From the NCBI GenBank assembly GCA_973895155.1, contig OZ316900.1, positions 62,001 to 126,000 of the forward strand: a DNA stretch of 64,000 nucleotides. Reading direction: 5' to 3'. The notes beneath the pieces are model-generated. The model did not search any database, had not been told where the DNA came from, and saw only the letters and a program-made list of their open reading frames with translations. Shown here in pieces: positions 27,380-36,605 of this stretch. Position numbers and translations under genes: made by a program. Positions within the stretch are counted from its first letter, which is position 1, and each line of letters starts with the position of its first letter. Source of the stretch: Marsupella aquatica. Its lineage: Eukaryota; Marchantiophyta.

Positions 27380-28140
27380 ATGAAAAGGCCAAGGTCGCAT
27401 CAATTACAGCTCCACCGGGTAAAACCTACGAAGCTCTCTCAGTAGCTGTAGAGCGGGCAAAATATCCATTTTAGCTTTTACGACGAAACAACTATTAATA
27501 CAAAGTCGCGACGTACTCATAAAGCATATTCTTAGAAATGACCATAAAATAGTATAACTTAGACCTATTTTTCATGAGACCTTGAAGTCTCCTGAAACGC
27601 TATACAGCTAGCTACTTCCGGAGTAAAAAGCCACAAATTCATTCGGAGGAGCTACACTCTAACTTCCGGTTATTCTATAACTTTAGTTGTTTCCTATACA
27701 TCACTTATGACGTGCTTTAGCCAAAAAATATAGTTATTCATAGACGAGGCCCTCTTCCAACAAAATGTGATAATTATTCCTTGGACCCGAATTTGTATCA
27801 AACGTTACGGTCAAAAAATTGTTGCTCGATCTTTGGAATCGATTGAATCCGAAGCTTTAAATGACTCGTAACTTTGTAATGGTAGGGTAAGTGTTAAAGA
27901 ATTGGGAGACACCGGGATTTTTCAAATGTCATACGAACCAACGTCGACGAATCATTATTTTAATACTCCACCCATGAGACCAGATAAAGTTATGGGGGTT
28001 ACCTCGAAAATGGCTAAATTTATTTCGGAAGAAGTCCATTCACCTATAGATTCTTGTCGACATCTTTATGATACAGAAGTTCGTTTTTTACGACCGCTTT
28101 TGGAAGAGGACAATTTTAAACAATGTGCATATTGATGTCC
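27380..28140 (+). pseudogene. Decayed P-loop ATPase/helicase-like reading frame
   Basis: In changing plus-strand frames this region shows ITAPPGKTYEALSVAVERA (27396-27450), a Walker A-like loop, followed in the next frame by ILAFTTKQLLIQSRD, and near 27736 IDEALFQQNVIIIPW, resembling a Walker B box with DEA. After a stop near 27869 the frame 27902-28135 continues with 77 residues (MGDTGIFQMSYEP and following). The spacing and motif order resemble a superfamily 1/2 helicase or packaging ATPase, but stops and shifts are frequent. I do not recognise the family with certainty. It is not part of the standard mitochondrial gene set, so it may derive from a plasmid, a virus or nuclear DNA. Confidence 0.4.
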
Positions 28141-29460
28141 AACATTGGATAACTTATATATTAGCCAGTTTTAAACCTAGCCTAATTAGCAACTCTTCGT
28201 ACAGCGTAGAAGAGAAAGCAGCTTGAAATTTTAAGAAATTGACAATATTTAAAGACGGAGAAAAAAATATCCGGACGAAGAACCATTTCCGGAAAACGAG
28301 GAACAGATTGAAAAAAAAAGATGTTATTACCCAGATAATGTTTCTTTCAATTCCAACTCGATATGTTTTGATTTGTTGACAGCTGCCAAATGGACACCTG
28401 CATATTTGCTTCTGCGGCCGTACCCGATTGTGGAATAACAAGTCTTAAATATATAACCAAAGGTTTTTCGACTATTTCGCGTGTGCAGCGACAACAAGAG
28501 CGCAAATTGGATGGATATTTTGAAACTTGTAATTCCGAATTCGGACTGGTTTGCCCAGTACGATAAAGATTTCTGAGAGGATTGTACTGGCCCAACCAAC
28601 AACCCAAAAACTTTTATACACTTGGTTTTCACAAGTCTCAGTATGATGCAATAAATTTTTTTGAATACGTACGACGGTTACCTATAGGTTTAATCCGCAA
28701 CGATAATTAGTTGGACACCGTACTGGAATTGCAAAGTGTGAAGAACGACGTTGATTTAACTCCGATTAAACCCCATATTGCAAGTTCTGTGGAAATTGTC
28801 GGAATAGGGCTAAACTTGCCAGAAAGGAAGTTAATATTTATTAATATTAAGGGCAACCTCGATCAGCTTTTTGGTATACGGATGCAGGTTATTTTCGAGT
28901 TTGCGCGGCTACGGGCTAAGGACCCCCTAGACGTTATTTCTATGAACTTGGGTAGGTTCGCGAGGCGCACGGAAATGAAGGAACAATTCGAAACGCGCAG
29001 AATTGCTGTATTGCTTCGGCCTTCTCGGTTTTTTAAAACTCATTCTCAAGGAGCGGAGTTTCCATACCGTAGATCTGATTCAATCAGATAGTGTGGAGGA
29101 TAAATACGTGAAGGGCAAAAAAAAAGTCTGAGGAAAGCTCGAATTCGAATAAATGAAATACGGAAATTATTTATGCAATCTGCCTGGCGTACAGGCGAAT
29201 TGTTAGACTTGTCGTCAGACTTGGCCTTGGATCCAACGTTGGTTAGCCGATTTGACGCATTAATAAATAAAATAAAATTTAACATCAAGTACAGACTGAT
29301 CCTAATGGAGAATTGACTCGGGTCTATGAAACGCTTGACCCGCAACGTAAGGAGAAGGATGAGATTTAAAAACTCAAAGCTTTTTTTTTCAGCTCTCTCC
29401 AACCAAAGCATAGCATAGAGAAAAAGTAAACACTAATAAATTTTTTAATTTCTTGTTTCG
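28141..29460 (+). other. Spacer with coding-like fragments
   Basis: Several plus-strand stretches read as plausible peptides without stops, for example around 28500-28600 (SANWMDILKLVIPNSDWF) and the frame 28711-29091 (126 residues from an ATG). No motif is identifiable and no ribosome or tRNA gene is present. The stretches may be the continuation of the decayed frame at 27380-28140. Minus-strand frames here are shorter and less even. Confidence 0.35.
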
Positions 29461-29492
29461 TGTCGATGATCATAGGGTTTTTGATATAACCC

Positions 29493-29576
29493 GGAAGTTA
29501 TAAGCCATTGCATGCAAGGCTTTATTGGTTCCTAACAAATCCTTAACCAATCTAAGTTCGAATCTTAGCATTTCCT
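29493..29576 (+). tRNA. tRNA-like structure, possible anticodon CCU
   Basis: The 84-base stretch can form an acceptor (ggaagtt with catttcc, six of seven pairs), a D-stem (agcc with ggct) with an 11-nt loop lacking GG, an anticodon stem (attgg with caaat, one mismatch) with loop ttCCTaa, and a perfect T-arm (ctaag-ttcgaat-cttag). A variable region of about 11 bases is long for tRNA-Arg. It could be a divergent trnR(CCU), or a decayed class II tRNA. Confidence 0.4.
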
Positions 29577-29599
29577 ATCGAAGCACTTGCCCTCAAAAA

Positions 29600-29647
29600 G
29601 AGCAAGTGCAAGGGGCGCTACGCGCACCGATGCCCTTGCACTTGCTC
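29600..29647. repeat. 15-bp perfect inverted repeat
   Basis: gagcaagtgcaaggg at 29600-29614 is the exact reverse complement of cccttgcacttgctc at 29633-29647, with an 18-nt loop containing the smaller palindrome gcgctacgcgc. It lies between the tRNA-like structure and the orphan intron fragment, in transcription direction downstream of atp1 on the minus strand, and could stabilise a transcript 3' end. Confidence 0.75.
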
Positions 29648-29764
29648 CAATAGCTTCTTTTGTGTCTCACTGCGGGGTTGGAGCCAGGGCCCAGGGGGCG
29701 GCCACCACGAAACCAAAGACCTGTCCGACAGAATAGAGGGAAAGAGCCTATGTGCCTAAACAGG

Positions 29765-30370
29765 TGTTACCCTGCCCGAAGTTACTTTCTCTAACCCATA
29801 CGAAGGCCCCGAACCAGACGTGCGAGATTTCCCTGCATCCGGCGGCGGCTATCCGATCCTCGGGCTCTGGAAAGCTCGGCCGAGTTGAAGCAGGCTCGGC
29901 AGGCACGTGTATCAAGGGGATAAAATGAAATAGATAAATGTAGCTCCGAAGATTCGAAAAAGACTGACTCTGTAGCAAGAAATAACGTTCCTGGCTAGAA
30001 CTTTCTTTCGGAGTCCGTAGACTCCAAGTACGCGCCCGTTTTAGCCCGCACATCCTCCATGCAGAAGGTATTAGGTCCCGTGTCGGCCGGGTTCTGTTTC
30101 CCAGCGCATCCACCGGATAATTCATTCCGGGTTTTCCACCTCCATCTCCGCGCTCGCGGCGGCCACCGAGTACAGCGAACTGTAGTTGTGTCTTTGGAGG
30201 GATCCGCCGAAGGAGCTTGCCGCGCTCGTACGAGGATCGACATTTCTTAACGCCAAGCTTATAATCCCCGCAGGCAACCGCCACCCCCCTGCCCATGCTC
30301 TACCTTTCTCACAAGCCAGGGCTACCCGATACCCGGAGGGGGGAGGGGTGAAGCAAATAGCTGCTTCGCC
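29765..30370 (-). other. Orphan group II intron fragment downstream of atp1
   Basis: On the minus strand a domain V-like hairpin is visible around 29865-29810 (ggatgcagggaaatctcgcac with a tail tctggttcggg), preceded by segments typical for group II domains (aagttcgctgtac-like, ggtggatgcgctggg at about 30110). No exon that fits a known gene follows it, and no 5' gtgcg start with an upstream exon is seen; the fragment begins just after the atp1 stop. The 182-codon open frame here is a by-product. It may be the relic of a lost gene or of a lost intron, or half of a trans-spliced intron. Confidence 0.6.
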
Positions 30371-30382
30371 CCTCTCCCTTTT

Positions 30383-31924
30383 TTATGATTGATGAGTTGC
30401 TAAGAAGCTCTGCGTAAATTTCTGGCAAAAGATAGCCAGTTGACTACTAATTTGCTCAGTGATGTTTTTTTGTTGTACAATAGCGGAAAGTATACCTGGG
30501 TCGATAGATTTCAATAGCTCTTGCTCATAGTGCGTTATGAGAACGACGGGTATTTGGTCTAAGTAACCTTTGACAGCTGCATAAATAACCACGATTTGTT
30601 TTTCAATAGGAATTGGGCTATATTGTGGTTGTTTAAGTATCTCAGTTAATCTAGCCCCACGATTTAATAAATACTGAGTCGCAGCATCAAGATCTGAACC
30701 AAATTGAGCAAAAGCGGCTACTTCACGATATTGTGCCAATTCTGGTTTTAAGCTACCGCATACTTGTTTCATGGCTTTCAACTGAGCCGCAGAACCAACG
30801 CGACTCACAGATAATCCCACGTTAATAGCAGGTCGACTTCCACGATAGAAGAGTTCTGTTTCCAAAAAAATTTGTCCATCCGTGATGGAAATCACATTGG
30901 TAGGAATATAAGCGGATACGTCTCCAGCTTGTGTTTCAATCACAGGTAGTGCGGTCAAGCTACCCGCACCAGTCTGGTCTGACATTTTAGCGGCTCTTTC
31001 TAACAAACGAGAATGTAAATAGAAGACATCTCCTGGGAACGCCTCACGACCTGGTGGTCGACGTAATAATAATGACATTTGGCGATACGCCACTGATTGC
31101 TTACTCAGATCATCATAGATTATTAATGCGTGCATTCCATTATCTCTAAAATATTCTCCCATAGCACAACCTGAATATGGTGCCAGGAATTGCAGAGGAG
31201 CTGGATCCGAAGCCGTGGCTGCTACAATAATAGAATATTCTAAAGCACCCGCTTCTGAAAGAATCTTAACTAATTGTGCCACGGTTGAACGTTTCTGTCC
31301 AATCGCTACATACACACAATACAATTTTTCACTATCGGAGGTGCCCTGTGCGTTGATTTGTTTCTGGTTCAGTATGGTATCAATAGCTATAGCGGTCTTT
31401 CCAGTTTGTCTGTCTCCTATTATAAGTTCTCGTTGACCACGACCTATAGGAACCAGGCTATCCACTGCTTTCAATCCCGTTTGCATTGGTTCGTGCACAG
31501 ATTTACGTGCAATAATCCCTGGGGCTTTCACTTCTACACGTCTTCGTTCTACAGCGCTTAAAGCACCTTTTCCATCAATGGGTACTCCTAACGCATCAAC
31601 CACACGACCTAACATGGCCTTTCCTACCGGAACATCCACAATAGATCCAGTGCGCTTTACAATATCTCCTTCTTTGATGGCAGTATCACTACCAAATATA
31701 ACAATTCCCACATTTTCATTTTCTAGATTTAAAGCCATTCCTTTTACACCGCTGGCAAATTCAACCATTTCCCCCGCTTGAATCTTGTTCAATCCATAAA
31801 CACGTGCAATTCCATCTCCAACTGAAACCACTCGACCGATCTCGTCCACTTGTAATTTGGTGTAATAGTTGGTAATTCTTTGTTCTAATAAAGTGGAGAG
31901 TTCAGCTCCAGCCAATTTGTTCAT
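30383..31924 (-). CDS. atp1: ATP synthase F1 subunit alpha
   Basis: The product has 513 residues, the usual length for plant mitochondria. It is the nucleotide-binding alpha subunit of the F1 head on the matrix side. The P-loop GDRQTGKT lies near residue 170, the Walker B-type segment [11 protein letters not shown] near 265, and the alpha signature [17 protein letters not shown] near 365. The ATG at 31924 starts the conserved [10 protein letters not shown]. The gene has no intron, whereas Marchantia atp1 is reported to be split. The stop is followed directly by a GC-rich hairpin region and the orphan intron fragment. Nad9 lies 390 bp upstream on the same strand. Confidence 0.97.
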   Translation of the reverse strand: MNKLAGAELSTLLEQRITNYYTKLQVDEIGRVVSVGDGIARVYGLNKIQAGEMVEFASGVKGMALNLENENVGIVIFGSDTAIKEGDIVKRTGSIVDVPVGKAMLGRVVDALGVPIDGKGALSAVERRRVEVKAPGIIARKSVHEPMQTGLKAVDSLVPIGRGQRELIIGDRQTGKTAIAIDTILNQKQINAQGTSDSEKLYCVYVAIGQKRSTVAQLVKILSEAGALEYSIIVAATASDPAPLQFLAPYSGCAMGEYFRDNGMHALIIYDDLSKQSVAYRQMSLLLRRPPGREAFPGDVFYLHSRLLERAAKMSDQTGAGSLTALPVIETQAGDVSAYIPTNVISITDGQIFLETELFYRGSRPAINVGLSVSRVGSAAQLKAMKQVCGSLKPELAQYREVAAFAQFGSDLDAATQYLLNRGARLTEILKQPQYSPIPIEKQIVVIYAAVKGYLDQIPVVLITHYEQELLKSIDPGILSAIVQQKNITEQISSQLAIFCQKFTQSFLATHQS

Positions 31925-32314
31925 AAATGAATGGAAACATCGACTAATCCATAATTCCGCAATCTGAACCTTGAGATTGTTACCAATTTATCATCTTAGA
32001 TGAGAAATCGAGACAGAGGGGCCCCAGCGCCGGCCAATCAAACGCAAAGGCTCCAGGCCGCCGCAGGCCCATCTGGCAAAAGGCGCGAAGCGCAGAAAGA
32101 AATATCCCGCTGTCGGAAATCTACGAGCCATTTCCGGCCTTCGGCGCTTCTTTCGCAAAGCCAAAGAAGTATCCTTCGGACTCAAAAGCTCAGCTTCGCT
32201 GAGCTGTTCCAAGTTTGGCGAGAGAAAGACGAAGCGGATGCCTACCGAGCCAAGCATGCGATTCCGTAGTCACTCAGGAGGGCTTTAAGCAACATGAAAT
32301 ATTTTGGTGCTGGC
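31925..32314. repeat. atp1-nad9 spacer with dispersed GC-rich repeat
   Basis: Positions 32112-32185 hold a copy of a dispersed repeat with core segments catttccggccttcggcgc and caaagccaaagaagtatcc. Related copies are at 33103-33145, 34920-34996 (inside a maturase ORF) and 50460-50530. The rest of the spacer is the atp1 leader and nad9 trailer, without a recognised promoter. Confidence 0.7.
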
Positions 32315-32902
32315 TTACTTCTGATTCGATCCGTTACTGCGCGACATTTGTTCCCAAGGACTTGCGAAATCAAAATAGCGAAATTCTTGAGTCATCTCAA
32401 TAGGTTCAGAAACCACACGTTTCTCCGAATCATCATACCGTACTTCCACATATCCACTTAAAGGAAAGTCTTTTCTTAATGGATGACCCTCAAAACCATA
32501 ATCTGTTAATATACGTCGTAAATCGGGATGGTTGGAGAAATACACACCAAACATATCCCAAGTTTCTCGTTCCCACCAGCCGGCCGATGGGAATATACCG
32601 ACTACCGAACAAATTGGAGTGATTTCATCCACACCTGTTAATATACGTATGCGCGTATTATAGTCGATACTAAGTAAATTATAAACTACTTCGAATCTTC
32701 GTTTTCGAGAGGGATGATCAACGCCACAAATATCAATCAAAACTTTAAAACGCGTATTGGTATGATACTTCAGGAAATATAATAATTGAAATAGACTGTT
32801 CGGGTTGGTATATAATACATTTTCATGTTTCGATGTTTGACATTTATGTATCCATTTCGGTAAAGTGGCTATCAGAGATTTGAAAAACAATTGGTTATGC
32901 AT
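32315..32902 (-). CDS. nad9: NADH dehydrogenase subunit 9 (complex I 30-kDa subunit)
   Basis: The 195-residue product belongs to the peripheral arm of complex I, next to the quinone-binding module. The family signature is complete: [20 protein letters not shown] followed by [20 protein letters not shown] near residues 110-150. The ATG at 32902 gives the conserved start [10 protein letters not shown]. It is a single exon. Its first about 24 codons and 5' leader are duplicated at 35458-35612, where they are joined to a maturase ORF. Confidence 0.96.
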   Translation of the reverse strand: MHNQLFFKSLIATLPKWIHKCQTSKHENVLYTNPNSLFQLLYFLKYHTNTRFKVLIDICGVDHPSRKRRFEVVYNLLSIDYNTRIRILTGVDEITPICSVVGIFPSAGWWERETWDMFGVYFSNHPDLRRILTDYGFEGHPLRKDFPLSGYVEVRYDDSEKRVVSEPIEMTQEFRYFDFASPWEQMSRSNGSNQK

Positions 32903-33365
32903 AAATCGTCTCTTTTTTTTCGTAAAACCGGTAGATATATTTTTTCCATTTATATATATATATATGTATTTGAAAAATTTATATATATTAATTTTTAAGC
33001 GCCTTCAACATAGGTTAAAAGCGGCCCCCTTTTTCATACATATCACTGGCTTTCACTGAACGAAGGCAGCGCGTGGGAGAGAGTCTCCTCTTTTTACGGA
33101 CCCTGGCCTTCGGCGCTCCTTCCGTAAAGCCAAAGAAGTCTCGCCAACGAAGTATGTTGTATCCTGCGGGATTAAAAAATTTTATTTTTTTTTATCATCG
33201 TAATTACTTCTTCCTCGGGGACAACAGAATACATAGAATAAAGAGTTCAATTGCGGAGCCTTTCCCCGTGCACTCTCACGATATCATCATCAAGTGCTGG
33301 GATGATTAGCCATCACCTGGCTCTCCGACTCAAGTTTACCCGTGGTTATAAACAATCGTATGCCT
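32903..33365. other. Spacer between nad9 and the maturase ORF
   Basis: It contains the AT-rich nad9 leader (poly-TA near 32950-32970) and a repeat copy at 33103-33145 (tggccttcggcgctcc, then gtaaagccaaagaagt). Positions 33255-33350 could hold the 3' end of a former intron, but a standard domain V hairpin is not recognisable. No gene is recognised. Confidence 0.5.
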
Positions 33366-35591
33366 CTAAGCGTTTCCCCAGTTTTGGCGGGCAATGAATT
33401 GGCTCGGTTGCCAGTTTTTGGTCAGCGGTTTCGTGTCGGGTAGCTTTATCTGCCCATATCGCGTGTAGGGAATGGCTGGCGAGAAGTGCCGTTCACTCCC
33501 CGCCCCCCCCCCCCGATTGGACACCCTGGGGACCTTGTTGAGGCCCTTCCTAGCCTTAATTGGTTTTGAAAGGTCCCTGCCGCCCTTGGCAAAAACCTTA
33601 GCTGCTGTGCCTAGTTTGAATTTGGCGGCATATGTTTTGGCCAATGACGTACGTAGTATGTAGCTCAAGCGTGTGACACATCGGCGTTTGGAGTTCGCAA
33701 GATGGTAATAGTTGGCAAGGCCGCGTAGAATGGAAGCCATGCGGGCAACCGAGTAGGTTTGGGGATACTGAAAGTAAGCAAAATTAGGTTTTGGGTGACC
33801 CGATTTATCACAAAATCCCTTCTCCGCCAGACGGTTTATAACTTTCCGCATATCTACGAGTAAACTAAGCCCACCATATCTACGTATTCCGTACCTACGT
33901 CCCCGTCTAAGGTAGGTCGAATCGCGACTAATAAGGTATCCAAGGAAAGCAATCTTCTTTGCTCCACCCCTTATGCAAAAAATTTGTTTCTTACTTTTCC
34001 CCGTAGCCGCGTGTGCGGAAATTGTAAAGTTATTTCCGGCCTTCGGCGGCCATGCCTCCTCCGGACCCATAGGCACGTAGTGCGCGGGTAGCGTGTTCGA
34101 GCGAGATTGAATGGATTCACGGGTCTTATCCAGGCTGAGCTTGAGCCGCACTTCAATAAATCGTGTAACCAAGCTGCGTATCCTTTCCGCCAGAGCTCTT
34201 GGACCAATGACTCCAATGAGAAAATCATCTGCGAAGCGCACATAGTTTATTTGCCGGGTTTCTTGCGGGTGGCCGGGGGGGGTGCCTTCGGCGGTCCCCC
34301 CCCGGGAGGTCACCCTGGCTATGTGTACCGGAGTGCGGTCGATTAGAGCCAGCGCAGATTGACGCCACAATTCCTTGGACTCCAGATTGACTGCCCAACG
34401 CTGCCCCCTGTCAACGATACGTTTCAATCGCATAACAAAAAGGTCTAGCTCATGCAGCACTATGTTGCATAGAAGGGGGGCAACCCCCCCCCCTTTGGCC
34501 GTGATGGCGACCTCGGCTCCTACCGCCCTTAGGCTCGTTTCTAGCTCCTTTTGAACCAGGTTCAAGAATCTGTTGTCTCGAATTTTTCGCCGCATGAGGC
34601 CTATAAGCACTTGCTTATCTATTTTATTGAAGCATTGCGTTTCACCTTCTACGAACCAAACGGTACCCACGAAGTCACGGCGTATCTGCTTCAAGCAGGT
34701 ATGTTGGGAGCGGCCCGGTCGAAATCCATGAGAACACGGAAGGAAGTACGGTTCGTAAACCGTCTCTGGGATGCTGCGAATCACTTCCTGTACCAGTATA
34801 TCTTTGTCCTTCCGGGTAAGCCCCCGCCGTGAAGCTAAAGAAGCGTCTGAAGGATCTACGACCCGAAGGGCACGAGACACTTTGTGGGTCCGCGGCGGGA
34901 CACGGGGCAAAGAAGTGTGCAGAAATATACGATCCATTTCCGGTCTTCGGCTCTTCCTTCGCAAAGCCAAAGAAGTATCCTTCGTACCCTCCGGACCCAG
35001 GGCTTTGCCCCTTGTCCCTCGAGTCTCGTGCCCCTTGGGCCAACTCTGGCGGCGGCCCGTAGGGCTCCCCCCGTTTATCACAGAGTCTCTCAGTGTTTCT
35101 AGTGCTTTGATCAAGGTGCCTTTCGGTCTTTCACCACCGTTCTTAGAGCCTGGTGACAGCTTCTTATAGGCCGCTATCCACAGATTTATGTCTTTCATGA
35201 GCCGAAACAGGCCTTCTGCCTTGAACTGCTCTTTCTGACAGTGTTTCCAGAGGGCACGAAGACGCTCGGTCCAAGCCGAACCTCCTCTTCCACCGGGGCG
35301 GGGAGAGCTGAAGCTTAGAAAGGCCCTTGTCCTTTGCCTTTCATAGCTAAAGGCCCTCTGCCCCATTCGTAAATCCAAACGTACAAATGGTTCACCGGTT
35401 CCACCGAATGCTCGGAATTGGATGCTCTTGGGCATCTTCGCGCAGTTTTCAGGTGCTTTAGATACCGTTCGACATTTATGTGTCCTTTTCGGTGAAGTAG
35501 CTATTAGAGATTTGAAAAACAATTGGTTATCCATAAATCGTATCTTTCTTTTTTCGCAAAACCGGTAGATAGTTATATATTTGTTTTTCAT
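33366..35591 (-). CDS. Maturase/reverse transcriptase ORF with a copied nad9 N-terminus
   Basis: The 741-codon frame starts with a leader and [19 protein letters not shown], a diverged copy of the nad9 start, then joins a group II maturase. RT motifs are PCSHGFRPGRSQHT near residue 290, a YADD box as FADD near 455 (YVRFADDFLIGV), and domain X near 600-660 (RGLANYYHLANSKRR). The QGS motif is altered to KGGGVAPLL near 385. There is no HNH domain. Residues about 200-225 (KDTSLALRRKSRRPEMD) are encoded by a copy of the dispersed repeat that keeps the frame. No exon joins and no domain V could be identified, so this is either a free-standing maturase or the ORF of a broken intron. Frame intactness over 2.2 kb suggests selection. 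Confidence 0.8.
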   Translation of the reverse strand: MKNKYITIYRFCEKRKIRFMDNQLFFKSLIATSPKRTHKCRTVSKAPENCAKMPKSIQFRAFGGTGEPFVRLDLRMGQRAFSYERQRTRAFLSFSSPRPGGRGGSAWTERLRALWKHCQKEQFKAEGLFRLMKDINLWIAAYKKLSPGSKNGGERPKGTLIKALETLRDSVINGGSPTGRRQSWPKGHETRGTRGKALGPEGTKDTSLALRRKSRRPEMDRIFLHTSLPRVPPRTHKVSRALRVVDPSDASLASRRGLTRKDKDILVQEVIRSIPETVYEPYFLPCSHGFRPGRSQHTCLKQIRRDFVGTVWFVEGETQCFNKIDKQVLIGLMRRKIRDNRFLNLVQKELETSLRAVGAEVAITAKGGGVAPLLCNIVLHELDLFVMRLKRIVDRGQRWAVNLESKELWRQSALALIDRTPVHIARVTSRGGTAEGTPPGHPQETRQINYVRFADDFLIGVIGPRALAERIRSLVTRFIEVRLKLSLDKTRESIQSRSNTLPAHYVPMGPEEAWPPKAGNNFTISAHAATGKSKKQIFCIRGGAKKIAFLGYLISRDSTYLRRGRRYGIRRYGGLSLLVDMRKVINRLAEKGFCDKSGHPKPNFAYFQYPQTYSVARMASILRGLANYYHLANSKRRCVTRLSYILRTSLAKTYAAKFKLGTAAKVFAKGGRDLSKPIKARKGLNKVPRVSNRGGGAGSERHFSPAIPYTRYGQIKLPDTKPLTKNWQPSQFIARQNWGNA

Positions 35592-35612
35592 TCATATATA
35601 TATTTTTCAAAA
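35458..35612 (-). pseudogene. nad9: Duplicate of the nad9 5' end and leader
   Basis: On the plus strand this matches 32830-32970, including agagatttgaaaaacaattgg and the leader segment with aaaaccggtagata. The copy keeps the start codon and about 24 codons with several replacements (His to Asp at the second codon, Leu to Ser, Trp to Arg) and is fused to the maturase frame. The rest of nad9 is absent. Confidence 0.85.
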
Positions 35613-36605
35613 GAAGTAAAGTATCCTTCGGACCGTGCCTTCGGACCTTTCGTACCAAAGCGAGGGCACTACCTAACCGCCGAATTAGTCCGGGGACTGG
35701 CTCGTTAGGCTAGCTACCCCAGTCCCCTATACCAGGCATTTCGCTGCGCGTCATATGACGAGCTTCTCAACCGCCTAAAACTAGGCTCGGGGTCGGGTAA
35801 TTGATTAATAAGCGTCCGCTGTTGATCAATTAGCGCCTTATCCGCACACAATTTGACTCGAAAAAGGAGTCATAAGAATTGGAAGGTTAAATTCTTGGTG
35901 TAGACTCTTCTCACCGGACAACGGGCATAATATTTTATTTACCACCCTACATTTGGCACTCTCTACGAGGCCCAGAGGGCGATAATTCCTGAACTCACAG
36001 TCGCCCGCCGGGTCGGGGGGTCGGTCCTACGGAAAAGTGGTAATTTCGGAATAACACAGCGTATAGAACCCCTACAGTTTCAATAATTTAAGAAACCCGG
36101 GACGTTACGGAAGTACATCATTGCTATTCCTCAATCTAATGGGGAAGGAAACGTTCAAACGATGCTCGGGAACCAAGCTTGGATTAGACACGGCGGTTCG
36201 CAAAAGGCCCTGAACCTTTTATCACCAGCTCCAGATCCGGAGTCAGATGGGACGACGAACGGCGGGCGAAGTCCCGTAATGCTTTTATTCCCGGTCATAT
36301 CGCCCCCGCCGGTTTTCCCGTAGAGAGGAAGGCCAGAAGATGAGCGAGGCATCCTTTTTTTATCGTTGCCCCCGGATTCAGCAGTAGTACTGCTGTCACC
36401 AATACTGATGTCATTAGTACTACGTTTACCAGTGCTGTCATCATCAGGTTTTTCATGGGGATCTCATCGTCTCCCTCGGTAGCTCCCATCGAAGTGCGAT
36501 ATACTTGGTGCAACTAATAACCTTTGGGAAAGGTATATTAATTATTATTGGTCCAAAAAAGGGAGAATTGCGTAAGGCCCGGAGGGCTGGTGGTAGCTTT
36601 GGATT
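35613..36605. other. Spacer between the maturase ORF and cob
   Basis: No gene is recognised. A repeat-like segment with agtatccttcggacc variants lies at 35615-35665. Positions 36150-36510 hold short frames on both strands without motifs. Confidence 0.5.

Noticed and set aside
29748-30296. 182-codon minus-strand frame
   Set aside because: It overlaps the domain V region of an intron fragment, so the open frame is better explained as structural RNA.
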